Shown in pieces: positions 53,333 to 63,458 of a DNA stretch of 64,000 nucleotides (positions within the stretch are counted from its first letter, which is position 1; the number at the start of each line of letters is the position of its first letter). The stretch is from contig CM072522.1 of NCBI GenBank assembly GCA_036898135.1, forward strand, positions 29,540,435 through 29,604,434, in the 5' to 3' direction. A program made the position numbers and the translations under genes. This DNA comes from Oncomelania hupensis. Taxonomy: Eukaryota; Mollusca; Gastropoda; Littorinimorpha; Pomatiopsidae. The notes under the pieces are model-generated. The model had not been told where the DNA came from. It saw only the letters and a program-made list of their open reading frames with translations, and made no database searches.

Positions 53333-53565
53333 CCACCGCAGCTCAATTGGTAGAGCGTTCGCCTGACACACAGATGACCCAGGTTCGAATCCAGTGGTTG
53401 GCGATATAAAATGTGGCCATTTTCACTGTCCATTTTAGCAGTATGATTGCTCTGATGGTTCAGTGTTGATTTAGGTCCCTACCCCTCTTTCCCTGGGATG
53501 GTTATCCCCGTCTGCCATATCACCAATGGTGGGTGTAGACGTTAAACCTCAATGTTCATTCATAC
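53333..53565 (+). mobile_element. tRNA-derived SINE R4, plus, full length
   Basis: Head with GCTCAATTGGTAGAGCG (box A) and CAGGTTCGAATCC (box B), then the R4 body GGCGATATAAAATGTGGCC, ATGATTGCTCTGATGG, CCCTGGGATGGTTATCCC and a TTCATTCATA end. Confidence 0.82.
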
Positions 53566-53939
53566 TTCCTATTGAATGACAGCGATTGAGCACACTATAA
53601 CAACAATTCATCGTTTTGGTTTCAGGCATGTGTACTAAGATCGAGGGGAACGGTGTAAAGCAAACACAAAGCCTCACTGTTGTGAAGGCCTTCACTGTCA
53701 TGTGGTGCTGGGCGACAATATATACAGGTGCAATGACATCGCCGCTTCGAAAGGACCTTAGGTTATAAACAAGCATCTGACAACTTTTTAAAAAAAAAAA
53801 CACAAAAAAACAGATATTTATATCATTCTTTCTAGGCTAAGTTTGTGTTGGTACACGTGGACATACATGATAAAGCTAAACAAACAAAATAGCAGTAATA
53901 CTAAATATTGTCTCCTTCAGTTGCTTCTAGTTCTAGATT
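53566..53939. other. Intergenic sequence, no feature recognised
   Basis: No gene, RNA or repeat family recognised. Confidence 0.45.
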
Positions 53940-54577
53940 CCCCCAAGGGGATGCTGGGAAGTTCTTCTTCTTAATATTATCCCCATTTTCTGGAAATTTA
54001 GTGCTTACAATTTCATCTTTCTGTTGCTCTATCTTTTTCTTTCTTTCTATCTTTATCTAGTCTGTTCCATTGATCTACTATCCCTCTTCTTTTTTCTTGA
54101 AAGTCTTTTATTCTTTTCTTACACTCCCCATCTGTGGGAAGGGCTTTTTGAATCAACTTGCTATAATCGGACGCATTCTGCTAAATGGTCACTAACGCAC
54201 CCTATGAAAGTTATATTTGGCTGTTTAGGCATTTTATGTGTTTGTTACTGTTTTGTAATTGCATTTGTGTTTTATTTTTTATGTAGTTTTATTTGTTTTT
54301 TAGTAGGCCGTGAAGCCTTTTAAATATGCCCTCTCTTTTTATTAATAAATTTTAAGTGCGTTGCATGTGCCATAAATTTTGCCTACTAATTTTATTCATA
54401 CAAATAATAAAACGATGGTTCCATAAATTCGATTATTTATAGATTCAACATCCCCCGCATGTAGCGCCTTCAATATTACTATTTGGGTTGATTGATTTTT
54501 GGGTCATACATACAGACTGGGGATTGTGGTCCTGATATATGACTCTATGTAATCTGCTGGACCTAAAGCAATGAATA
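53940..54577 (-). repeat. Dispersed repeat R1, inverted copy e
   Basis: The reverse complement carries R1 landmarks: GCTTTAGGTCCAGCAG at one end, AAAGTTAAC-type middle and AAATTTCCAGAAAATGGGG at the other. More diverged than copies a-d. Confidence 0.6.
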
Positions 54578-54623
54578 AATAGTTTCTAGATTTTCATACA
54601 TTTTCTACATTTTATATTTACAG

Positions 54624-54710
54624 GTGACACTACAAGATGTGCAATGTGCATGAAAAAGGCTACAGGCTGTCCTTTTGCACGCGGTGAAGAGATTTTTAAG
54701 GACGTAACAG
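54624..54710 (+). pseudogene. Candidate exon with C-x2-C-x6-C motif (plus-strand gene)
   Basis: 87 bp between TTTACAG and AACAG|GTAGGT. The frame reads DTTRCAMCMKKATGCPFARG and then acidic residues to DVT. Phase matches the exon at 55521, with which it forms a continuous frame up to a TGA. I do not recognise the family. Confidence 0.45.
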
Positions 54711-55520
54711 GTAGGTTAATAGTGGTTAATAATAATATACTCCGTGGGCCATTCAGCCATGGAACTGCAATCATGATGAAGTTCCATGATTCAGCCCCAC
54801 TTGCTCAGACTCTATAATAAAACATTCTCTGCGTGTTAAATAAGAGAGAGGGCCAATAATTTGTGTACAGCAATTGCAAAAGGACCAAGCAGAGTTTAGC
54901 ATATGACCAAACTTTTGTTCTAAATAAGTACAGATTTTACTTTTTGTTTTTAATTTTGCATGATAATTAATTTTGGAATATGTGTATTTAAGGTTTGCAT
55001 ACCATGTGCAGCAAGTCACATTAAAAAAAAGTAGCTGTTGCATGAGACTTCAGAAATAAATATTTTACATGTTTGTTGCAATATTTTAAAATATTTTTTA
55101 TCTGTATTGTTTAGATTACCTGGGGGTTAATGCCCCCAGCCGGAAAATGAAACAGATAAAAAGTTTCAATTTTGACGTAAAATTTTAATCTTTTCTTCTA
55201 AGTTTTACATATTAGCAAGATATGCTTTAATTTTAATACATAAGTTTTTGTTTTGTTGAAATAGCATTTATTTGTTAATGGAGCCTATTGACCCCACTAT
55301 TGGCTACATAGAAGAAAAAAAAGGAGCAGCCTTACTGATTCCTGTGACACATGGTGTCATGTAACATGCTCATATATTTCTGCAAGAGTGAATAATATAG
55401 TTATAGAATTACTTGTAAATAAACTGTAAAATAAAATGGTGATAAAGTGGTAATCAAGTGAGAGCTGAACTTGTCTGCACCTTGTCTTTTTGGCTTATTG
55501 GTACTTTTTTTTCCCCCCAG

Positions 55521-56188
55521 GATCAGACATCATGAAAGCAGTGTCATTTCTGAACAAGTGCCTGGTACCTTGAGGAAGACTTGCAGGCCCAACCAGAGAG
55601 AAGGCATGGGCTAAATTTATGCAGAGTGTGGTCACTGACATTGGCCCTGTGAGTGAACTGGCAAGGTCACCCCAGATTGCAATGTGGCTGTGTATGCGGC
55701 TGTTCCAAAATATGCTGGAACAAAACTATCCCATAAAGAGTGTTGAACCGCCACAACCTAAAGACCTCACACAGGGCGACCTGTCAGAAAAAGTGAAGGA
55801 CATTGTTTACTACATAGGGGGCAGTATTGTACAGAAACTAAAACAAAGGTGGCTGAGACTTAAAGATACTGATAAAAAAGAAGACAAGCTGCAGTGCCTC
55901 GAGCTGTTCTCTCAAGAAGAAGAGGACAATGACAGCAGAATGACAAAAACACTAAACCGTGGAGGTCTGCTTTTCCTCAAACAGACCCCAAAGGAATTCT
56001 TTATTCTTCTAGAAATGAAGTGTAGTCCTGTGCTGACGACAGAACGAAGTGGCAATTTCAGAGATGAATTCATATGTTTGTGCTGCCAAGATGCAGAGGT
56101 GTTGTCTGCTTTTAATGACATAACTGCCGAATGTGAAGTTGATGATGACTGCAAAGAGTGTGTTCTAAAATCTGTTCACAGAATTTAA
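55521..56188 (+). pseudogene. Terminal exon of an unrecognised gene, in-frame TGA
   Basis: It follows a good acceptor (CCCCCCAG). The frame carried from the 54624 exon reads SDIMKAVSFLNKCLVP and meets TGA at 55571. The same frame then stays open to TAA at 56188, giving GRLAGPTREKAWAKF then the 189-codon block from ATG 55619. Features include KVKDIVYYIGGSIVQKL, an acidic EEEDND stretch, and Cys pairs (CLCC, DDCKEC). The YYIGG-type helix recalls the C-termini of some transposase-derived proteins, but this is only a resemblance. Pseudogene or a single base error. Confidence 0.45.
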
Positions 56189-56583
56189 ACAATAAATTGT
56201 CAGTTAAACTTTTATAAGTATTATTTATTTTATGTTTTAGGAATGTTGGTGAGTTTTAAGAGCACACACAAACATGCGCGTTCACACATTAAAAAAAAGA
56301 ATTTTAGGGTAGAATACCGATTCCCCCCCCCCCCCCCTCCCCCTTCTCAGTCCCCTATTCGCTCATGTGACGCGGGACTTTAATCTACCTACCTAACCTA
56401 AACTAGAATACAAATCATGAACAATGTATTTTCCAGCATCTTCTCAAAACGCTATCATGTTCAAGCATGGCCAAAATTAGCCCATCAAGTATACAATAGA
56501 AGGTAAAACAACCATGACAACATAAAGTTACTAAGCTCTCTGGGCCGGGGGAGAGGGGGGGGGGGTTGTTACAAAAATATACT
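56189..56583. other. Intergenic sequence with poly-C and poly-G runs
   Basis: C-rich run at 56322-56343 and G-rich run at 56545-56564; otherwise nothing. Confidence 0.5.
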
Positions 56584-56752
56584 CATCAGCAATAAGACAT
56601 AAAAACTACCGCAAGGTCTATACATTGAGACAAATAACCTATCAAAGGGGGGTTGCAAGCGGATCTTTGTGAATACCGACCCAGGGGACTCACTTATAAG
56701 TAATATGTGACTTAGGTACGAGACTTTTGAGGTCACCGGAAGGTTTTCTCAC
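56584..56752 (-). repeat. Dispersed repeat R3, copy d, truncated
   Basis: Inverted match to 49250-49420: CTACCGCAAGGTCTATAC, GACAAATAACCTATC, GTGAATACCGACCC and GTGACTTAGGTACGAGAC. LINE copy 3 begins immediately after. Confidence 0.65.
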
Positions 56753-58110
56753 AGATTATTCTGAGGTTAAAAATTCAGTGGTACTTCGCCCTGCCCTGAA
56801 TCCTGCTTGTTCTTCAACTATGATTTGTTCAGCTTGGGGTTTCAACCTGTTAAGTATTATTTTCAGGAGGACCTTGCTGGGATGGCTGATGGTGCGGTAA
56901 TTTTCACACTCCAGAAGGTTACCTTTTTTGGGAAGAGTGATGACAAGCGACTGGGTCCATGGTGTAGGCCACTCCCCACTCTGCCAGATCTTGTTACAGA
57001 TAATGGTGAGGGCATCAATCATCGCTTCTCCTCCTGCTTGAAGCAGTTCCGCAGGTATGTTGTCCACTCCCGCTGACTTCCCTTTCTTCAGCGATTGCAC
57101 TGCTGCCTCCACTTCTTCCCGGAGAATTGGGAGGATTTCTTCTTCTCTGTTCTCGGGACATGCTAGAACTGATGGGTCTCCATTTGGTGTATGGTTGTAA
57201 AGGTCAGAGCAGTACTCTGTCCATCTGTCCAAGACTTCTTGTTCTTCTGTGAGGCATATGCCAGACTTGCTTTGGATCGTGGAGACTTTTGGGCTGTTTA
57301 ACACTTGTCAGCCGCTTCACAGTCTGGTAGGCCTTCTTGCTGTTGTTCTTGTTCAGACTGTTCTCTATTTCCTGGCATTGATCTTCTATCCAGTTCTCCT
57401 TTGCTGTGCGCATGCCTTTTCGGATGCCACTGTTTATTTTTCGGTAGACATCAGCTCCCTGTGAGGTTTTCTTTTCCTTTTTTATCTCTCTTCGTTTATC
57501 ACACAGATCCAAAAGTTCAGGTGTGATCCTCGGCTTCTTCTTTGGTTGGTGCTTGCCAAGGATCTCAGTGGCGGCATCTGTCACAGCTGAGTTGAAGGTG
57601 GTGGTCATGGTGTTGACATCTACTTCACCAGCCCCCAAAATGAGCAATGGTGCACATTTCCCTCCAATTGTGGCCTGAAATAGTTCTGCCACCTCTGGGT
57701 CTTGCAGTTTGTCCAGGTCGAACTTCAGTCTAGTGCACTTTGCTGTATTTACTCTCTTCAAGTGGAGCTGGAAAGACATCATGATGAGATCGTGGTCTCT
57801 TCCGATGTCTGCTCCTGAAAAAGTGCGTGTCCTGCGAATGTTGATGCTTGATCTGAAGCGTTTCTTGACCATGATGTAGTCTACCTGGTTGTGATGCTCC
57901 CCGCCGGGACTGTGCTATGTCCATCATCTGGAGTTTTTGTGGAGACCAAGCGTGTTTGCCAGTACCATATTGTTGTATCTGGCAAACTCCAAGAGTCTCA
58001 GACCCCTGTCATTTGTCTCGTTGCAGTGGGGTCCACATGTGTCTCCCCAGTTGTGGTGCGCATCTTGGCCAACCTTGGCATTCCATTCACCTTGCACTAT
58101 GACTGTCATT
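56753..58110 (-). mobile_element. LINE copy 3, fragment lacking both ends
   Basis: Covers the C-terminal part of the endonuclease (from VIVQGEWNAKVGQD), the linker (KPRITPELLDLCDK) and the first part of the RT (TLPKKGN, EEQAGFRAGRST). It stops abruptly at 56753, before the palm FADD box. Frames 57924-58109, 57204-57872 and 56756-57304 are joined by frameshifts. It is the least degraded copy of this region. Confidence 0.8.
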
Positions 58111-58554
58111 TTTCGGCACTCCTTTCTCTCTAATGTGTGTCAATCTGCACCTGTTCTACCACTCGGAGTAACACATTCACATAATCTACAAAATGAGATC
58201 AAGTCATAGCCCATAGTATTAGTTAGCAAGTCTTGATCTTGAGAACTTCTACATGGTGTACAGCTGTTAGTATTTAGTAAGATTAATTACAATTTATATA
58301 ATTGTTATCTGCCAAAAGCTTCATCAGTTTGTTCATTTCAAGAATTAAAGTCTTTCATCAAACACATGTTATAAAATAAATAATAATAATAATTATAACA
58401 TTAACAATGCGCTTATATTATAAATACTTAATAACTCTAAGCATGCACTCAGCACTCATGCATGCATTTTAGATGCACTAACAGACATCTTACGCTCGCA
58501 GGTGTACGACAATAAAGTGCAGTCAGACAGACAAACGCACGCATAGTTTGATTG
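58111..58554. other. Intergenic sequence, no feature recognised
   Basis: A+T-rich; a GCATGCA-type cluster near 58440-58470. Confidence 0.45.
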
Positions 58555-59125
58555 ATTGATTTATTGTTGCTTTAGGTCCAGCGGACTCTTCCGAGCCAAA
58601 TCAGGACCGGACAACCCCCGATCCGCATAAAAGATCTGCTGAAACAACCCCAGTGGGAAAATTGAACGCCCTCCACCGGCCAGTCACTTTACAATAAAGA
58701 CATCCCACGCGGGGGACGGCTGAGGGTTGACCTCAACTACGCGAACACCCCGGTTACAAAAACAAAATAGAATACAAACATCATTATACATCATCAACCA
58801 AACACATACATATAAAATGCCTATAGTGCTAAATAGTACATTCATAGGAAGCCCTAGTGACCACCCGGCAGAAAGCGTCCAACACTCCCAAGCTGATCCA
58901 ACAGACCTCATACACAAACAAGGAGTCTTGTCCAGGAAGAGTTTTCAAGAAAAAAGGTAGGTCATTGATCTAGCGAAGAAGAAGATAGTATAGCAGAGTG
59001 AAGGACAGAGCAAGAATAGGAAAGAGTAAATGAGGAAGACAGCGACAGTGGGAATTTAAAGCACTAAATTTCCATAAAGTGGGGATACTATTTATACTGA
59101 AAACCCCCGGCACTCCAACGGGGGT
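58555..59125 (+). repeat. Dispersed repeat R1, copy d
   Basis: Starts TTGCTTTAGGTCCAGCGGAC and ends AAACCCCCGGCACTCCAACG, like copy b. C/G changes at CpG positions suggest an independent, moderately old copy. Confidence 0.72.
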
Positions 59126-59734
59126 ACTGTTGCCGCAGTGAAGCGTCTTGCCTATAAAGGAAAGACAGGTTTTCAACTGTGGCTTTCACTGTTCCCTTTA
59201 TAGGTTTGAACAATCTACAGTGGCAAGATTGCTCATGACCCCAAGGGGTAACGCACGCATAGGAAGGTTGGGAGACCAGACTTTGGTGGAAATATGTTTT
59301 CAATGTTAAGATGCAGCATACGTGATTCCTATTCTGCATACTAGTAAACATCGTTAAAATATTTTGAACTAGTATCAGGTTCCACATAAACAGCAATAAA
59401 CAAAACATCTTTATCAAGGACATGATGATAATCACTCGGTTTAATAAAGAGTGCATTTTGGCAGACCGTATGTTACAAAATTTCATTTATATAACATGCT
59501 ACTATTTATTTAGTACTACTATTTATCTTGTTGTCATTACTCATTTACTGCTATTAGTGCTAATAAATAAAGTGCTAGTACTAACACTCGGAACAATGAC
59601 AATACAAAAACTAAAATCACTGTTTACTTTAAAATGGCATTTTTTAAAAAATAATTTTGCAATTTTGAACTAGAATTAAAATTGGTAAAAGGTAAATAAA
59701 TTTAAGAAAAAAATGTACTAAAATAAATACTCAG
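59126..59734. other. Intergenic sequence, no feature recognised
   Basis: A short inverted repeat (ATAAAGGAAAGACAGGTTTT and the CTTTATAGGTTTG region near 59153-59205); otherwise nothing. Confidence 0.4.
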
Positions 59735-60192
59735 TCATACTACAGTGTGCATGACAAGATCTGAAAAAGCCAGGGCAATGATAATAATAAATAAAAACTC
59801 AAACATCAATCGACCACAACACAACATGAATAGCCTACTGCAAAAAGTTCTATTACTTATAACACTGAACAACCAGTGAACCAGTGACAACGTTTCATTC
59901 GTCCTATCGTATGAGTGAGGCATGAAATGAGGGTACATGAGTGGTAAAAAAACCAAAAGTGGAACAGTTGTTTTCTTAGCAAAAACTATTTCAAACAACT
60001 GTCTTCAAAATGTTGAGAACAGATGCGGGCGTTGACCAGGTTAAAACTTGAATAGCACCTGTTGATAGCACGAATCATCTCAGCTCTCCACTGGTCATCT
60101 TTCCCTGCCTTGGGTATTGTCAAAAACGAAAGACCCCTGCATTTTCTTCCTGTTGTGGAGCACCCAACAACACAGCAAATCGTGGTAGACAT
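59735..60192 (-). pseudogene. THAP-domain protein, frameshifted
   Basis: From ATG at 60192: MSTTICCVVGCSTTGRK, LSFLTIPK, a WRAEMIRAIN segment and ICSQHFEDSCLK, then TAG. These are the C-x4-C, P, W and C-x2-H-F landmarks of the THAP zinc finger, a DNA-binding module shared by P-element transposases and cellular proteins. A second frame overlaps the stop and continues with KKTTVPLL, like the AVPTIF that closes THAP domains. A single-base shift therefore seems to break the domain. No further exon was recognised. Either a relic or a sequence error. Confidence 0.55.
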
Positions 60193-60896
60193 CGCGAGCG
60201 ATATAGATTCTAATCTCAGTTCAACCTCCAAGTTCGTGAAGTCTTATTAGGCTACCATGCAGAATATAAGACCGGAAGTGCGCTATCTTTTCAATTTAGT
60301 CACTCCCAATCAAATGAACAATATATGGGAGAGTGCATTTAGGTCACAAAAATGACTCTTAAACAAACGGTAATACCTTCATTCAAACGGAGGTTTAACT
60401 AAAACTAATTATACCAGTACAAAGTGTCACCTTTTCTCTATACATTGTGCAAAAGTGGTATTTAGAGAGAGCAGAATGTAACTCAAAAACAAACTCATTC
60501 AATTTAATTTTTTAAAAACAATTAAAAAATCCAGTAGCTCTGGGATATTTAAACAACATATGATTACATATTTATGTTACTTAGAATGATGGCAAAAAGA
60601 TACATACATTCTTACAATTCTGGCACCATGCAAAAGACCAACACGACAAAATCAGGGCTTTACATTTCTTCAACAGTCTCTTACAGTAATTTTGTGGTTT
60701 CACTTTGGTTTCACGTATTACTTTTACGTGAGTTTTGGATTTGTCGTTACGCTCTTACACCAGCAACTGCCACTCCGTTCTGAAAATATACCTATGGAAC
60801 GGTGCGGATTTTATAGTACCAGCACCTGGAATTCATCTCCAGAGACCAAGACAAGTCTTCAGGCATGCAAATCTACCTAGGCTACGAGGACTGATC
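60193..60896. other. 3' flank of gene C
   Basis: No gene. A minus-strand ATTAAA near 60503 is a weak polyadenylation candidate for gene C. Confidence 0.45.
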
Positions 60897-61496
60897 TCAG
60901 CAACTTAACTCACAAACTGTATTTATTTGATGTTCGCTCAAACACTTTTTTGTGTGTTCCTGGGTAGCTTGCTTCTCTGCTTTTATTTCATTCTGGGATC
61001 TGCAATTTATGCGTTGATGTCGTTTGAAGTTGTTGTAGTACTTGAGGACTTTATGGCAAACCTCACACTCAAACCCTTCCTGCGTGCGATGAACGTCCAT
61101 GTGACTGTGCAGGGCGGCAGAACTGCCGTACACCTTGGGGCACTGCGGGCATTTAAAGGGCTTAATTCCGGCGTGCGTTAGCTTGTGCGTCTTGAGACAG
61201 CCGGACTGAATAAAGGATTTGTTGCAGACGTCACACACATGCGGTCTTTCGCCAGTGTGCGTCATCTTGTGCATTCTCATGGAAGCGCTGGTAAAGGATT
61301 TGCCACAGGTATCGCACACTTGCCGCTCGTTGTGCGTCTTCTTATGCAGCCTCATCAAGGTGTAGGGCACGGATTTCCCACAAGTGTCGCACACTTCCTG
61401 TCGCAGGCAGCTTTCTTTGTGTTCCGGAGATTCCCCAAGATAGGTGGAGTGGCCTTTCATCATGTGGATGTGCAATTCATCGCTTCGTGAGTAGGC
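60897..61496 (-). CDS. Zinc-finger gene C, terminal exon
   Basis: 199 codons plus TGA with acceptor GTTGCAG. It starts AYSRSDELHIHMMKGH, completing the finger begun in the 62418 exon. Five fingers follow: EVCDTCGKSV, QVCDTCGKSF, HVCDVCNKSF, FKCPQCPKVY and FECEVCHKVL. The last ends HQRINC, so Cys replaces the final His (C2HC). It matches the terminal exon of gene B, with one extra finger and a longer tail (EKQATQEHTKKCLSEH). Confidence 0.92.
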   Translation of the reverse strand, partial: AYSRSDELHIHMMKGHSTYLGESPEHKESCLRQEVCDTCGKSVPYTLMRLHKKTHNERQVCDTCGKSFTSASMRMHKMTHTGERPHVCDVCNKSFIQSGCLKTHKLTHAGIKPFKCPQCPKVYGSSAALHSHMDVHRTQEGFECEVCHKVLKYYNNFKRHQRINCRSQNEIKAEKQATQEHTKKCLSEHQINTVCELSC

Positions 61497-61722
61497 CTGC
61501 AACAGTAGCGTTATTGGTAAACAATTGCATTAAGTGAGGAGAGTACATGTAGTTTCGACTGTGGTTTTTACTCACGTTTACATTTTTATCAATGGAAATT
61601 ATCTATGTGATGCTTGTTTTTTTGTAATATCATGTATTACAATCCTGTCGCAAGTGCTCTGTGATAACAAGACATGCGGCTGCTTGGCTCGCTCACCTGT
61701 GATTTGCATTGGCGTGCGGGGG

Positions 61723-61758
<36 letters not shown>

Positions 61759-62417
61759 AGAGTTGGAATAATGTTTACGATGAGTGTGATGCTGACGAAA
61801 GCAAACTACTGTGTATTCTTAATGCGTATAAATTTAAAATATGATTCCATGCCTGTTGTATTTCCTTTTGGGGTCATAAAGTTTATTGTATTGTAATGTA
61901 TTGTGTTGTATATGTCCCACTGCCGTAGCTTAAGTGGTTGAGCGGTCGCCTAGCACACCGATGACCCAGGTTGGAATCCCGTGGTGGGCGATATAAAATG
62001 TGGCCATTTTCACTGTCCATTTTAGCAGTATGATTGCTCTGATGGTTCAGTGTTGATTCAGGTCCCTATCCCTCTTTTCCTGGGATGGTTATCCTCCGTC
62101 TGACACATCGCCAACGGTGGGTGTAGATGTTAAACCTCAATGTTCATTCATATTGTATATACTGAAATCCATGCATGGGGAACTTTTGAAACTAGTTTGT
62201 TTTATCGACCTTAAGCTTTGTAGCTCTGCCTTTCTCGTCTTTGTGTACTGTGGCTTTGTGCCCAAACAGACAACCATCTTTTTCCATTTTTTCATTGCTT
62301 CGACAGACAAAAGCCATCCACGCACACACACAAAGGCCATGTTGCTCAAAGCAAATAACGCATTCCTGAATAAGGAAGCCTGAACACTATTCTAAGTAGC
62401 TCACGCTGTGTTCTTAC
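61497..62417. other. Intron of gene C before the terminal exon
   Basis: Contains a GA/G microsatellite (61720-61761) and SINE R4 (61915-62155); no exon recognised. Confidence 0.6.
61915..62155 (+). mobile_element. tRNA-derived SINE R4, plus, full length
   Basis: Head CTTAAGTGGTTGAGCGG (box A) and CCAGGTTGGAATCCC (box B). The body is nearly identical to the copy at 53333-53565, with the same TTCATTCATA end. Confidence 0.8.
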
Positions 62418-62489
62418 CTTGCCACATACTGTACAGGCATAACGCTTCTCTCCTGTGTGGCTGCGTTTGTGGCGACTCAAGTTGCCGAC
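62418..62489 (-). CDS. Zinc-finger gene C, 72-bp microexon
   Basis: 24 codons VGNLSRHKRSH, TGEKRY, ACTVCGK with acceptor TTTTCAG and donor AAG|GTAAGA. It joins CEVCGKRFNR upstream and AYSRSDEL downstream, restoring two fingers. Same position, length and phase as in genes A and B. Confidence 0.9.
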
Positions 62490-63128
62490 CTGAAAACCAA
62501 AGAGCTACAGGATAAAGATGTTAATTTCAGTAAAAGACACTTGATTAATGCAAAGCACAGCTTGCATTTTAAAAGAATTTGTTGTGAGAAAACCAACCAG
62601 TTGAAGCATGCATGTTAAGTACTGCAATAATTGTGAAAAGTGCATGTGCATGTCCTGCAAGCATTTCTACAATATCAAGAACAATATTTTATTTTTTAAT
62701 TAGAGCAACGTGTACTTTCAATTAATGGTTTCTTATGCATGTTTATTAATTGATTTTGTAGTAAATGTGCATATGAAAATATGCAAATGTATATATAGAT
62801 ATGGAATTAACATTATAATTATTCATTAATTTTGTATAAATACTGATTATGCAGTATTGGTGCACCTGAAAGGCAAATTATATACTAATATACACATATA
62901 TGAACTGCATTCCCACTCATTACTCATATTTGAAGACTCTCCATAAACATAATACTGGCTGTAGCAAAGAGCAACAAGAATACAGTTTGAATTAGTTCAT
63001 GATAATAAAAGTGTCTGTGATATTATAACAAACATAGCACTGCCCAGTGTAAAACAAAGGAGGGACAAATGATGAAATACACGACGACTTTAACAAAGAG
63101 GATACAGTGTACACCCATTTTGGCTTAC
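62490..63128. other. Intron of gene C, no feature recognised
   Basis: A+T-rich, no repeat family or exon seen. Confidence 0.5.
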
Positions 63129-63275
63129 CCGATTGAATCTCTTTCCACAGACTTCACACACATGATTCTTCTGCCCAGTGTGTACAACAGCATGGTCTTC
63201 CAATGATCTCAGGGTTTTGAATGACTTGTAGCACAGTTCACACCTGTGAGGCTTGTCGTCTGAATGCACCGTTTG
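63129..63275 (-). CDS. Zinc-finger gene C, first exon in window
   Basis: 49 codons with acceptor TATGTGCAG and donor CGG|GTAAGC. It starts QTVH, completing a finger whose first part lies beyond the right edge. It then has HRCELCYKSFKTLRSLEDH and the first half of HVCEVCGKRFNR. Same size and layout as exon 5 of gene B. Confidence 0.9.
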
Positions 63276-63458
63276 CTGCACATAAAGCAAAACTATAAAC
63301 GTTAATAAACTAAACCAAAACTGACCTTGGAATACTAGTATAAACATGAATAAATTCTAAAGACACAATAATCCTTGAATGCCGGTAGCTATTACTTATA
63401 AACATTCATAAACTAAAGACACAGTAATTATTGAATGCTAGTACTATTAGCTATCAGC

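Noticed and set aside
60692..60880. Plus-strand frame ending STWNSSPETK, recalling LINE C-termini (WNSLP)
   Set aside because: Too short and isolated, no RT motif upstream; kept only as a weak hint of an old LINE end.
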